Assembly (NCBI RefSeq): GCF_900141635.1
Contig: NZ_FSRH01000001.1
Coordinates: 124,001-188,000, forward strand
Direction of reading: 5' to 3'
Source: Peptoclostridium litorale DSM 5388
GTDB lineage: Bacteria > Bacillota > Clostridia > Peptostreptococcales > Peptostreptococcaceae
DNA: 64,000 nucleotides
Each line of letters begins with the position of its first letter. Position 1 is the stretch's first letter. This document shows, in pieces, positions 8,680 to 17,024 of the stretch. The position numbers and the translations under genes are program-made. The notes beneath the pieces are model-generated. The model was not told the origin of the DNA. It worked only from the letters and a program-made list of their open reading frames with translations, and made no database searches.

Positions 8680-9521
8680 TAGATAAAGAAAAATTAAAAA
8701 GAAGGTTTAGCCGGAACGCCAAAAATTATGATGAATATGCAAATGTCCAAAAAAAAATGGGAAGCTTTCTAGTCGACAATTTGGTAAAACACACAATAAT
8801 TGAATGTTCGCAAATAAAAAAAATACTAGAGATAGGGTGTGGGACGGGGTATGTAACACGAAAATTAGCAAATGACTATCCCAATGCACAAATCACAGCA
8901 GTGGACATTGCGCCGGGAATGATAGAGCTTGTAAAATCCACTATTCAAAATAATAACATTGATTTTATATGTGCAGATATTGAAGAAATTTACATTGTTG
9001 ACAATTACGATTTGATTGTTTCCAATGCAACTTTTCAGTGGCTTAATGACTTTGAAAAGACGGTGGCCAGGCTTATTGGGATATTAAATGAAAATGGCAT
9101 ACTCTGCTTTTCGACTTTTGGCCAACATACATTTCAAGAACTCCACGAAGCCTTTGACAAGGCAAAAAATATTCTTGAAATAGAAGGTGCTGTTTCTCCG
9201 GGTCAGGTTTTTTACTCATTGAATGATTTGGAGCAAATAATTTATTCGTTAATGGGGCAAAATAATCAAAATGGACTGAATATACACTCTTTTGAATCTT
9301 ATGAACGTGAATATTTTGACCGTTGCATCGACTTTTTGAATACAGTCAAAAAAATCGGAGCAAACAAAAGTCAGAGAGGCAAAAACACATCTAATCCAGG
9401 CTTTATAGAAAAAGTCATAGAGATTTACGACAATGATTATTCTGCTGACAATAAAGTGGTTGCGACTTATCACAATTTGTATTTTTATCTGGTGAATAAT
9501 AGATTCAATGCAATTGGATGA
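8676..9521 (+). CDS. bioC: Malonyl-ACP O-methyltransferase (BioC)
   Basis: The 281-residue SAM-dependent methyltransferase begins with the BioC-type opening RRFSRNAKNYDEYANVQ. Motif I is ILEIGCGTGYVTRKLA and the acidic end of strand 2 is AVDIAPGM. BioC methylates malonyl-ACP so that the masked chain can be lengthened by fatty acid enzymes to pimeloyl-ACP methyl ester. The start overlaps the bioH stop (ATGA), which implies translational coupling. No obvious terminator follows. The divergent acp and fabF could supply the carrier and the condensing enzyme for exactly this route. Confidence 0.92.
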   Translation: MIDKEKLKRRFSRNAKNYDEYANVQKKMGSFLVDNLVKHTIIECSQIKKILEIGCGTGYVTRKLANDYPNAQITAVDIAPGMIELVKSTIQNNNIDFICADIEEIYIVDNYDLIVSNATFQWLNDFEKTVARLIGILNENGILCFSTFGQHTFQELHEAFDKAKNILEIEGAVSPGQVFYSLNDLEQIIYSLMGQNNQNGLNIHSFESYEREYFDRCIDFLNTVKKIGANKSQRGKNTSNPGFIEKVIEIYDNDYSADNKVVATYHNLYFYLVNNRFNAIG

Positions 9522-9660
9522 TATACAATTGACAAGGTTTAAAGCTGGCCATATCTATCCCCTGTGATGAGTTTCCAGCCTCGCTCTCGTGGGTAATAAG
9601 TAAAGTAAATCAACATTGCCGTCACAGGTTTTTTAGGCTCACATTAAAAGGGGTGAAAAA

Positions 9661-10302
9661 ATGTTATTCAAAGACAGAAAAGAGGCTGGAATCAAGCTTG
9701 CGCAATCCCTGGAAAAATACCAGGGTGATGAGGCGATTGTATTTGCTCTGCCCAGAGGGGGCGTTGTCCTGGGAGTTGAGATTGCAAATAAACTGGGCGT
9801 ACCGCTCGATCTGATAATAACAAAAAAGATCGGCCATCCCATGAACGAGGAGTATGCGATATGCGCCATAGCGGAAGAGGGCGATCCCGTTTGCAATGAG
9901 GCGGAAATAAAGCGCGTCAATCCCGAGTGGTTCCAGAGGAGCATACAAAATGGGCGAAGGGAGATCAAAAGGCGTAGGGAGAAGTATCTTGGAGACACCA
10001 AGCGTCAAACTCTCGAAGGAAAAACAGCAATAATCGTAGACGACGGCATCGCGACAGGACTGACGATGATGGCCGCCATAGACGAAGTCAAAAGCCGCCA
10101 TCCTAAAAGGCTGGTGGTTGCTATTCCTGTTGTTCCCTACGACACTGCACAAAAGCTGAATGACAGGGTGGATGAGTTGGTCGCGCTGGATATTGATTCT
10201 TATTATCTGGGCGCGGTGGGTGCGTACTACGGTGATTTCAGACAGGTGGAAGACAGAGAAGTCATTTCTATCTTAAAGTCTGTTGAAATCAAGGAGGATT
10301 GA
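9661..10302 (+). CDS. Phosphoribosyltransferase-domain protein
   Basis: A 213-residue protein of the type I PRTase fold. The PRPP-binding loop is IIVDDGIATGLTMMAAI near residues 122-138, and ALPRGGVVLG near residue 30 is typical of this subfamily of stand-alone PRTases of unknown substrate. The gene is followed by a dienelactone-hydrolase-like gene four bases after its stop. In other bacteria these two domains are often adjacent or fused, so they probably act together. By eye this pair is more GC-rich than its neighbours, hinting at horizontal origin. Substrate and pathway are unknown. Confidence 0.85.
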   Translation: MLFKDRKEAGIKLAQSLEKYQGDEAIVFALPRGGVVLGVEIANKLGVPLDLIITKKIGHPMNEEYAICAIAEEGDPVCNEAEIKRVNPEWFQRSIQNGRREIKRRREKYLGDTKRQTLEGKTAIIVDDGIATGLTMMAAIDEVKSRHPKRLVVAIPVVPYDTAQKLNDRVDELVALDIDSYYLGAVGAYYGDFRQVEDREVISILKSVEIKED

Positions 10303-10306
10303 TAAG

Positions 10307-10948
10307 ATGGATAAAAAAGAAACTCTGGTGTTTATACCGGATGGGAAAATACATCTGCCGGGTTCGCTAGAAATTCCAAAGGGCACAAAAGGCCTTGTGC
10401 TCTTTGCACATGGAAGTGGCAGTAGCAGATTCAGCCCTCGCAACAACTACGTTGCAGAAATGCTTAGGCAACACGGCCTTGGAACTCTGCTCATGGATTT
10501 GATGACACCAGAAGAAGACCTGGATTACGAGAGGCGTTTTGATATCGACTTGCTGACACGCCGTTTGATTGCCGCGACGAAATGGCTGAGGGAACAAGAC
10601 GAAACGAGCCAGCTCGCCATTGGGTATTTCGGCGCGAGCACCGGGGCTGCTGCAGCCATCCAAGCCGCAGCTACACTGGACGAACAGGTCAGCGCAATTG
10701 TTTCCAGAGGTGGACGTCCTGATATGGCATTTCCTTATCTTGACAAAATAAATTCGCCTACGCTACTGATTGTAGGCGGAAATGATGATGTAGTCATAGA
10801 TCTCAACCAAAAGGCCTATGAAAAAATTACGGCCGTCAAAGAGCTGGAAGTCATTCCGGGTGCGACACATCTTTTTGAAGAGCCTGGTGCCTTGGAAATC
10901 GTTGCAAAACTAGCTGCCAGGTGGTTTGAAAAATATCTCGGCAAGTAA
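10307..10948 (+). CDS. Dienelactone-hydrolase-like alpha/beta hydrolase
   Basis: The 213-residue alpha/beta hydrolase has an oxyanion region FAHGSGSSRFSPRN, a nucleophile-elbow-like GYFGASTGAAAA, an acid residue in VGGNDDVV and a His in GATHLFEE. The start at 10307 follows AAGGAGG (10291-10297); the frame open from 10283 overlaps the previous gene and lacks a site. It is co-transcribed with the upstream PRTase gene, with a four-base gap. This family is usually labelled dienelactone hydrolase although true substrates are unknown. Confidence 0.85.
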   Translation: MDKKETLVFIPDGKIHLPGSLEIPKGTKGLVLFAHGSGSSRFSPRNNYVAEMLRQHGLGTLLMDLMTPEEDLDYERRFDIDLLTRRLIAATKWLREQDETSQLAIGYFGASTGAAAAIQAAATLDEQVSAIVSRGGRPDMAFPYLDKINSPTLLIVGGNDDVVIDLNQKAYEKITAVKELEVIPGATHLFEEPGALEIVAKLAARWFEKYLGK

Positions 10949-10971
10949 TTGTCTATACGAAAGACTACACG

Positions 10972-11006
10972 GGGTCAACTTCATTTTGGAGTTAACCCTT
11001 TTTTTA
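10972..11006 (+). terminator. Terminator of the PRTase-hydrolase operon
   Basis: GGGTCAACT (10972-10980) pairs with AGTTAACCC (10990-10998) with one mismatch, followed by eight T. Confidence 0.75.
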
Positions 11007-11029
11007 TAAAAATACTCTGCTTGAATTAT

Positions 11030-11242
11030 TTAAAAATCAGTCTTGTGCTTTTTAAGAAATATTACATAAAACAGATATGCCAAAGACAGTATAAAGATAA
11101 TGACATACCAGTATAGTTTTAATGAAAGTATTGGCGGCCATACTTTCGCAGCAATGAGACCAGCTACAAAGGCTGCCATCTTTAAAACCTGGACATCTAG
11201 TACTGACATTTTTCGAATTGTACTTTGATCTAATGGTTTCAT
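11030..11242 (-). CDS. Small 70-residue membrane protein
   Basis: Unrecognised. The N-terminal 20 residues are polar, followed by two hydrophobic segments (about residues 21-38 and 43-62) and a basic tail KKHKTD, so it is probably a two-span membrane protein. The ATG at 11242 has AGAGGTGAT upstream; a GTG at 11251 lies within that ribosome site and is rejected. It is a single leftward gene, divergent from the methyltransferase at 11341. Confidence 0.6.
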   Translation of the reverse strand: MKPLDQSTIRKMSVLDVQVLKMAAFVAGLIAAKVWPPILSLKLYWYVIIFILSLAYLFYVIFLKKHKTDF

Positions 11243-11340
11243 CTTTATCACCTCTTTTTATTTATGCCCAAAAAAATTTTGTAAAATCTGATTACGAGGT
11301 AATGTATAAGTAGTCCCTGTAGCATTTCAAGGAGGAATCT

Positions 11341-12033
11341 ATGTCAAAATATGATATCAGCAGAGTCAAAAGATCAAAAGAAAAAGCCAAAATCACATAC
11401 GACAAACTGAGCAAATGGTATGATTTGTTTTCTGGTAAAACAGAAAACAAATATAGGGATGCCGGATTAAAAAAGCTTGCCGCCATGAAGGGTGACACAG
11501 TACTCGAAATCGGATTTGGGACGGGACGCTGCATATTGGCCTTAGCCGAATCGGTTGGTAGCTTCGGGATGGTATACGGCATAGATATTTCAAAGGGCAT
11601 GTGCCAAATTACCAGAAATAGAGTTCAAAGAGCAGGGCTTTCAGATAGGGTGGTGCTGGAATGCGCCGATGCACTAAATCTTCCATTTGCTGATGGTTTT
11701 TTCGACGCCATATTTATGAGCTTCACATTGGAGCTCTTCGACACGCCCGAAATACCGCTACTTCTTGATGAATGCACAAGAGTTCTCAACAAAGTGGGAA
11801 GAATTTGTATTGTAGCGCTTTCGAAAGAAGGCAATCACAAAAATGTCAAGTCGTTTTACGAATGGCTCCATAGGTGCTTTCCCAATTCTTTTGACTGCAG
11901 GCCCATATATGTTAAGCGCTCAATTGAAAATGCAGGTTTTCGTGTTCTTAGCCAGGATATAATGTATATGTGGGGCCTATCTGTAGAAATAGTGTTAGCC
12001 GAAAAACAGAGTATATATACTACGGAACCATAG
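11341..12033 (+). CDS. SAM-dependent methyltransferase (UbiE/class I type)
   Basis: The 230-residue class I methyltransferase has motif I VLEIGFGTGRCILALAE near residue 55, the acidic strand-2 motif GIDISKGM, and the motif II/III stretch ECADALNLPFADGFFDAIFMSF. The start follows AAGGAGGAATCT. No membrane segments. Homology to UbiE/MenG-type enzymes is general; the neighbours give no clue to substrate, so menaquinone methylation should not be assumed. Confidence 0.85.
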   Translation: MSKYDISRVKRSKEKAKITYDKLSKWYDLFSGKTENKYRDAGLKKLAAMKGDTVLEIGFGTGRCILALAESVGSFGMVYGIDISKGMCQITRNRVQRAGLSDRVVLECADALNLPFADGFFDAIFMSFTLELFDTPEIPLLLDECTRVLNKVGRICIVALSKEGNHKNVKSFYEWLHRCFPNSFDCRPIYVKRSIENAGFRVLSQDIMYMWGLSVEIVLAEKQSIYTTEP

Positions 12034-12095
12034 TTTTTATTCATATGGAAAAGCTTTGAACGTCACATAATTCCCCTGAATCAAGCTTCACATCA

Positions 12096-12124
12096 TTGAC
12101 AAAACAATATCAGCGGCATATAAT
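12096..12124 (+). promoter_or_regulatory. Consensus sigma-A promoter of the chemoreceptor gene
   Basis: TTGACA (12096-12101), 17-base spacer, TATAAT (12119-12124): a perfect match to the vegetative consensus, about 150 bases before the start codon. The long leader contains a TGCATTC/GAATGCA hairpin. Confidence 0.8.
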
Positions 12125-12273
12125 TTTAACAGAGTGCATTCTGTGAATTTATTCGGTCGAATGCATAAATAAAACGTACATACTAAATATCACAAGATCG
12201 GACGGAAAATTATTACATAGCAGATTTAAAAGAGCATAAGAAATACCAAAAGACAAAGTATTGGAGTGATGTT

Positions 12274-14268
12274 ATGAAAGGTATCAAAAACAGACTTATA
12301 GCTTCGTTTTCAGCGCTCATTATAGCACTGAGCCTTGTACTTGGATTTGTATCTTACTATACTGCATCTAAAGGGCTTTCTGCCAGTGTCGAAAGAAATC
12401 TCGAAATAATAGCGACTGAAACATCTAAATTTGTAGAAAGCGAGATAGCTGCTGAATTTGGGAAGCTTGAAATTCTGGCTGCAAGCTACGACATAAGTAA
12501 TCCTGAAGTTTCAATAGAAGAAAAACTAAATATTTTAAGGAAAGAAAAAAGCAGAAGTGGCCACATCCACATGTATGTGATTGATTCAGCTGGACAGGGA
12601 ATAAATACTGAAGGTACGATTTTAAACCTGTCTGACAGGGAGTACTTCAAAAAAGCCATGATGGGAGAAAGTAACATATCGGATCCTCTTGTCAGCAAGG
12701 AAGACGGTTCTGTAATAATAGTATATGCCGTTCCCATAACTTATAACGGCCAGATGACAGGCGCGCTTATAGCTATAAGAGACGGCAATGCCTTAAGCAC
12801 AATAGTGGACTCCATCAAAATAGGGGAAGACGGCTATGCCTACATTATAAACCAAAAGGGCGAAATAATAGGCCACAAGGACAAGCGGGCGGTCATGGAC
12901 CAGTTCAACCTCTTGAGTGCTGCGAAGTCTGACAAGAAAATGGAAGAGCTTGCAAGTCTTTCTGAAAAGATGATTGCCGGAGAAAGTGGTACAGGAAGCT
13001 ACTGGTACAAGGGTGAAGACAAGATAATGGGCTATGCTCCTATAGAGGGGACAAGCTGGTCTCTTTCAGCGACAGCGCCTCTAAGTGAAGTGTTCAAGGA
13101 ACTTGGAATTATGAAGAGGAATATATCGCTGGCGGCAGCAGTGCTTATATCAATTGCAATTGCGGTTGCATACGTAATAGGGACCCAGATAGCAAATCCA
13201 ATAGTGAGACTTTCAAGACATTCTGAAAAGCTTTCGAATGGAGATTTTACAGACAACATAGAGGAGGACATGCTCAATAGGCAGGATGAAATAGGAGGTC
13301 TTGCAAAGGCCTTCGATGCCATGACCCAAAATTTCAGAGATCTTATAAGAGAGATAACTGAGTCTGCTCAGCACGTTGCTGCTTCAGCACAGCAGTTCAT
13401 GGCGACTTCCGGGCAGGCGGCTGAATCTTCAGCGCAGGTTTCAAGCACTATAGATGAGATAGCAAGGGGCGCTACAGACCAGGCTGTTCAAACCGGAGAA
13501 GGTTCTGAGAAGACTGAGTTCCTTGGAAGTTTGATAGAGGAAGATAGGCAGCACGTTTCAGACATAGAATCGTCGGTAAAAGTAGTTGCCGAATCAATAG
13601 GTGAAGGGCTAGACATAGTTGAAGAGCTTTCGAAAAAGACTGATGAAAATGATGATGCGATAAAGGAAGTGTACGACATAATACTCAAGACAAATAAAAG
13701 CGCCGAGGACATAGGAAAAGCCAGCCAGTTCATAGCGTCCATAGCGGAGCAGACAAACCTTCTTGCTCTAAACGCTGCCATAGAGGCGGCAAGAGCTGGA
13801 GAACACGGAAAAGGATTTGCCGTAGTTGCAGATGAGATAAGAAAGCTAGCGGAACAGTCAACAGAGTCTACACGTACTATAGACAACTCGGTTGTAAAGC
13901 TCCAGGAGAACTCGAGTATATCGGTTGATACAATAAAGAAGGTTTCGGAGCTTATAAAAAGCCAGATAGAAAGCGTGAAGACTACCGAAATAAAATACAA
14001 AGACATATCAAATGCAATGAAGAGGTCAGAGGAAGCTATACAAAGGCTCATAGGCGCAAGTGACAACATGGTGAGCAAGAAGGATGAAATACTCAAAAAT
14101 ATACATGGACTATCTGTCATAGCAGAGCAGAATGCAGCTTCGACAGAAGAGGCGGCAGCCTCTACGGAAGAGCAGCTGGCTTCAATGGTTGAAATCTCAA
14201 ATGCAAGCTCAGCTCTTGCCGACCTTGCCCAAGATCTGCAAGAGTCTATAAACAAGTTCAAGATTTAA
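12274..14268 (+). CDS. Methyl-accepting chemotaxis protein
   Basis: The 664-residue receptor has a first membrane segment at about residues 7-27, an extracellular Cache-type sensing domain to about 285, a second segment ([20 protein letters not shown]), a HAMP domain beginning [15 protein letters not shown], and a long cytoplasmic coiled coil. The highly conserved hairpin tip that binds CheA/CheW is present ([19 protein letters not shown]). Cache receptors often bind amino acids or carboxylates, but the ligand here is unknown. The gene is monocistronic, with a consensus sigma-A promoter and a terminator at 14320. No chemotaxis signalling genes are near it. Confidence 0.93.
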   Translation: MKGIKNRLIASFSALIIALSLVLGFVSYYTASKGLSASVERNLEIIATETSKFVESEIAAEFGKLEILAASYDISNPEVSIEEKLNILRKEKSRSGHIHMYVIDSAGQGINTEGTILNLSDREYFKKAMMGESNISDPLVSKEDGSVIIVYAVPITYNGQMTGALIAIRDGNALSTIVDSIKIGEDGYAYIINQKGEIIGHKDKRAVMDQFNLLSAAKSDKKMEELASLSEKMIAGESGTGSYWYKGEDKIMGYAPIEGTSWSLSATAPLSEVFKELGIMKRNISLAAAVLISIAIAVAYVIGTQIANPIVRLSRHSEKLSNGDFTDNIEEDMLNRQDEIGGLAKAFDAMTQNFRDLIREITESAQHVAASAQQFMATSGQAAESSAQVSSTIDEIARGATDQAVQTGEGSEKTEFLGSLIEEDRQHVSDIESSVKVVAESIGEGLDIVEELSKKTDENDDAIKEVYDIILKTNKSAEDIGKASQFIASIAEQTNLLALNAAIEAARAGEHGKGFAVVADEIRKLAEQSTESTRTIDNSVVKLQENSSISVDTIKKVSELIKSQIESVKTTEIKYKDISNAMKRSEEAIQRLIGASDNMVSKKDEILKNIHGLSVIAEQNAASTEEAAASTEEQLASMVEISNASSALADLAQDLQESINKFKI

Positions 14269-14319
14269 TCGTATCCGCAGAAAACACCTAAAACATAAGC
14301 CTTAATAAGGACGAATAAC

Positions 14320-14356
14320 TAAAGCCCATAGCGACAGATAAACGCCGTGGGCTTTA
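14320..14356. terminator. Bidirectional terminator after the chemoreceptor gene
   Basis: TAAAGCCCA (14320-14328) pairs with TGGGCTTTA (14348-14356). It lies between the convergent chemoreceptor gene and the small leftward gene at 14369. Confidence 0.75.
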
Positions 14357-14368
14357 AAATTTCACAAT

Positions 14369-14638
14369 TTAGTCTTGCTCGGAGAATGATTCAACTTTCA
14401 GTTTTATCTTACGGTAGTTAACATCCTCGTCTATCCCTTTTCTTATGGCTTCTTCCATTGTTTCTCCCTCTGCCATTTCATTTATGATCAGATGGCCTTG
14501 CGTATAATTATCTGGGAGAAAAGTATCGAAGCAAAATCTCCAGTTGCTTGAAAATTTCATTAGTGTAAAATGTCCGTCATATTTTTCGTTTGCAATTTTG
14601 ATGCATTTATCCATTATTGAATCACATTTCGTATTCAT
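14369..14638 (-). CDS. Small 89-residue protein of unknown function
   Basis: Unrecognised soluble protein with a mixed alpha/beta pattern (FTLMKFSSNWRFCFDTF, then helical EGETMEEAIRKGIDEDV). The ATG at 14638 is chosen because AGGAGG lies six bases upstream; an ATG at 14644 abuts that site. The TMEEAI segment gives a HicB-like feel (an antitoxin-type fold), but no toxin partner lies next to it, so I do not assign one. Confidence 0.65.
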   Translation of the reverse strand: MNTKCDSIMDKCIKIANEKYDGHFTLMKFSSNWRFCFDTFLPDNYTQGHLIINEMAEGETMEEAIRKGIDEDVNYRKIKLKVESFSEQD

Positions 14639-14919
14639 AGGCATCCTCCTCTTCTGTAAGTTCCTATGACAATATATACCCTGAATGTCGACGGATTCAC
14701 TTAAATTGAAATATAATGGCCCATGAGCGATAAAAAACTGGAATGCTTATCCTGATACTCTTCCGGATATAGGATTTATGAAAATAACGTGTATACTCAA
14801 TTGTGATTAAAACTTATTGCTTCGGAAGCGCAATAAATAAGATTCCTAAAGGTAAATTATCCGATTGATTTAATTCATTCCCTCAGCATTGTCGTTAGCA
14901 CAGCGTAAAAGACGTGCAG

Positions 14920-15096
14920 TTACTCGATATAACAGTCGTACAACATCCAATACTCGGTAATCAAAATATTCAGTTGCTGGCTCAATTCCAATATATAGTC
15001 TTCTGAATATGATCTTTTTTCAATGTAAGCGAAATTTTTCAATTTAGAGTTAAGCAACTCCCTTGTCTCTTTGATCTGAATCTTCAAGTCCAACAT
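14920..15096 (-). CDS. Spo0E-family aspartyl-phosphate phosphatase-like protein, 58 residues
   Basis: A short gene below common length cut-offs. The ATG at 15096 has a strong CAGGAGGAAACAGAAA ribosome site. The protein begins MLDLKIQIKETRELLNSKLK and is predicted to be a two-helix hairpin, as in Spo0E, YnzD and YisI, which dephosphorylate Spo0A~P or related regulators. The signature at residues 39-43 reads SQQLN where the family has SQELD, so the usually conserved Asp is Asn; phosphatase activity may be altered. It is monocistronic, between the chemoreceptor region and the recombinase. Family membership is likely from length, helices and motif position. Confidence 0.75.
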   Translation of the reverse strand: MLDLKIQIKETRELLNSKLKNFAYIEKRSYSEDYILELSQQLNILITEYWMLYDCYIE

Positions 15097-15153
15097 TTTC
15101 TGTTTCCTCCTGGTATGTAAAATTATATAATTTTATGATGGTTTTTACGCAAT

Positions 15154-15182
15154 AAAAAAATACGGGAAGCACCCGTTTTTTA
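15154..15182. terminator. Terminator-like hairpin
   Basis: ACGGG (15162-15166) and CCCGT (15172-15176) flanked by A7 and T6 runs, so it could stop transcription in either direction. It lies just upstream of the Spo0E-like gene on the minus strand. Confidence 0.6.
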
Positions 15183-15324
15183 TGTCCCCCAAATACAATT
15201 ATTTTTTCTTGTTCGGTCGAAATAGAGAGAGTCCATTTGGCAAGTTAAAAAGCAGAGAAATTTCATCTGCGGTGGTATTATTTACGCGGATGATTATCGA
15301 TTAAAGACACATATTTGAAAAAAG

Positions 15325-15370
15325 CCACACAACTGTACCGGAAATGTAGATTATCGGTATAGTTGTGTGG
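15325..15370. repeat. Long inverted repeat upstream of the recombinase gene
   Basis: CCACACAACTGTACCG (15325-15340) and CGGTATAGTTGTGTGG (15355-15370), 14-base loop. The only mismatch would be a G-U pair in RNA. No T run follows. It may be a terminator, a regulatory site or a recombinase target. Confidence 0.8.
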
Positions 15371-15554
15371 TAAAATTACATATAGGGGAACGGGGGTAAA
15401 TCATCACTTGAAATCCAAGCTCCATAAATAGCGTTAAAGAGATATTTATTTCCGTTATAGACTTATCGTATTCAACAGCAGCAACCACGCCTTAAAATTG
15501 AAAATAATCGAAATTACAGCAAAATCGCAAAAAATACAGTAGCAGGAGGGAACT

Positions 15555-16700
15555 ATGAATAGGTTTAAGATATCAGAAAAAAACAGAAGTGAAATTCCAG
15601 ACAACATACTGATAGAGAGGGCCATATTGAAGGAAAAACTGGATTCGTTAAAATCAGGCGCGCCGCCGCTCTTAAAAAAGTACATTAACTATCTTTATAG
15701 AAACGAAAGTGCAAGGAGTGTAAACATTAACACCGCGCTCAAATATACACGGGAGATCACTTCATTTTTACAGGCACTTATAGATAGAGGCATCATCTCT
15801 GTGCAATCACTATCCCAAATAAGCCCTTTGGAGATTGATGAAATATGTTCCGAAGATATACAGGACTATATAGATTCGTGCGGTAGCTATGTCCATGTTA
15901 ATTCCAATGGCGAAAAAGTCATATACAGCAACAGTCCAAGGACACTTTCACTCAAACAAACCTGCATAAAGGGATTTTTTACATGGCTGTACAAGAATGA
16001 ATACATAGAAAAGAACGAAACAGAAAAGCTCAGAAAGATACTCACAAACGACACTCATGAAGTCCTGACTCTCACAGACGAAGAAGTCATGGCCTCCCTT
16101 GAGCTTTCTGCGACGGGAACATGCACCATATACGGCATGGACATAGGCCTTTCTAAAAAAGAGATGGAAAACTTCAAAAATACAAGGCTCAGAGATCATG
16201 CAATTTTAAGTATGTTCATATATCACGGGCTCAGAATATCTGAGCTCTATCATATCAACATGTCGTCACTTGAAATCGAAAAGGGTGTATTCAACATATT
16301 CAGAAAACGTAACAAGAAAAAGAAAATGTACTTTTCAAATCAATCATTAAAGGCTCTTGAGAACTATTTGGAAAACGAAAAGCCGAAGGATGGAATAAGA
16401 CCCGGAGACGAAGACGCCCTTTTTCTCAGTTCCTCCAGAAATGGAAAGGACCATTCGAGGCTTAGTATTGAGCAGATAAGAAAAATCGTAAAAAAATACA
16501 CCACCAAAGTTTCTCGAAATCCCAAAATATCACCCCACAAGCTCAGAGCTACATTTGCGACCAAGTCGCTTGAAATCACCGGCAATATCTACACCGTCCA
16601 GCAGACTCTAGATCACAGTTCAACGGCCACTACACAAAAGTACCTCAAGGACAACGAAAAAGCCAAAAAGCAAATGGCCGAGATAATAACATTCGAATAG
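15555..16700 (+). CDS. Tyrosine recombinase (phage-integrase family)
   Basis: The 381-residue protein has an N-terminal SAM-like DNA-binding domain (to about residue 170) and a catalytic domain with the tyrosine recombinase signature: Arg in YHGLRISELY, HxxR as SPHKLRATFATK, His in LDHSSTATTQKYL, and the nucleophile Tyr in the same stretch. Size is larger than XerC/XerD (about 300) and like integrases of mobile elements or invertases. The start follows AGCAGGAGGGAACT. It is a single gene with its own terminator at 16724, and no excisionase, att repeat or mobile cargo is evident. A role in inversion or as an element remnant is open. Confidence 0.9.
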   Translation: MNRFKISEKNRSEIPDNILIERAILKEKLDSLKSGAPPLLKKYINYLYRNESARSVNINTALKYTREITSFLQALIDRGIISVQSLSQISPLEIDEICSEDIQDYIDSCGSYVHVNSNGEKVIYSNSPRTLSLKQTCIKGFFTWLYKNEYIEKNETEKLRKILTNDTHEVLTLTDEEVMASLELSATGTCTIYGMDIGLSKKEMENFKNTRLRDHAILSMFIYHGLRISELYHINMSSLEIEKGVFNIFRKRNKKKKMYFSNQSLKALENYLENEKPKDGIRPGDEDALFLSSSRNGKDHSRLSIEQIRKIVKKYTTKVSRNPKISPHKLRATFATKSLEITGNIYTVQQTLDHSSTATTQKYLKDNEKAKKQMAEIITFE

Positions 16701-16723
16701 ATGAACCGTAATATAGTTATGTA

Positions 16724-16754
16724 AACCAAAGGGCTGGAGCCATTTGGTTTTTTT
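16724..16754 (+). terminator. Terminator of the recombinase gene
   Basis: AACCAAA (16724-16730) pairs with TTTGGTT (16743-16749), with an inner GGC/GCC pair and a following T run. Confidence 0.85.
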
Positions 16755-17024
16755 ATGCCTCTTAGCCAAATTGATTTGAAAACCCATTATCACTCTCGAG
16801 CATAGTCTTTTGCTCCTTTCTTCAGCACAAGCATTGTCATATACCTCCAAATAATAATACTCCTCTAGATTAGATATTGTCATCTAGGGTAAAATTTTCT
16901 TATATCACTAGCGAATATGATTAAGACAATCTACAAAACCAAATCAAAGAATTTCATTTAAAATGGAGATACGACTTCCATATGAAATCGCATACTTTGA
17001 ATAAATATCAAAGGGGGAGACATA
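16755..17024. other. Intergenic region before the E1-type dehydratase gene
   Basis: About 270 bases. It must hold the promoter of the gene at 17025. An AT-rich stretch is present but I cannot fix a -35/-10 pair. A long leftward open frame here overlaps the recombinase end and has no ribosome site. Confidence 0.35.

Larger units (their letters stand above)
15097..15554. other. Non-coding region with two hairpins before the recombinase
   Basis: About 460 bases without a gene. It holds a short terminator-like hairpin at 15154-15182, a 16-bp-arm inverted repeat at 15325-15370, and the leader of the recombinase gene, which ends in AGCAGGAGGGAACT. I see no RNA gene. Confidence 0.55.

Noticed and set aside
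13488-14261. Long leftward open frame opposite the chemoreceptor gene
   Set aside because: It is a shadow of the conserved signalling domain; composition is low-complexity Ser/Ala and there is no ribosome site.
14369-14638. Antitoxin of a toxin-antitoxin pair
   Set aside because: The HicB-like impression is weak and no toxin-sized partner gene is adjacent.
16620-16883. Leftward open frame after the recombinase
   Set aside because: It overlaps the recombinase end and its terminator, and has no ribosome site or recognisable sequence.
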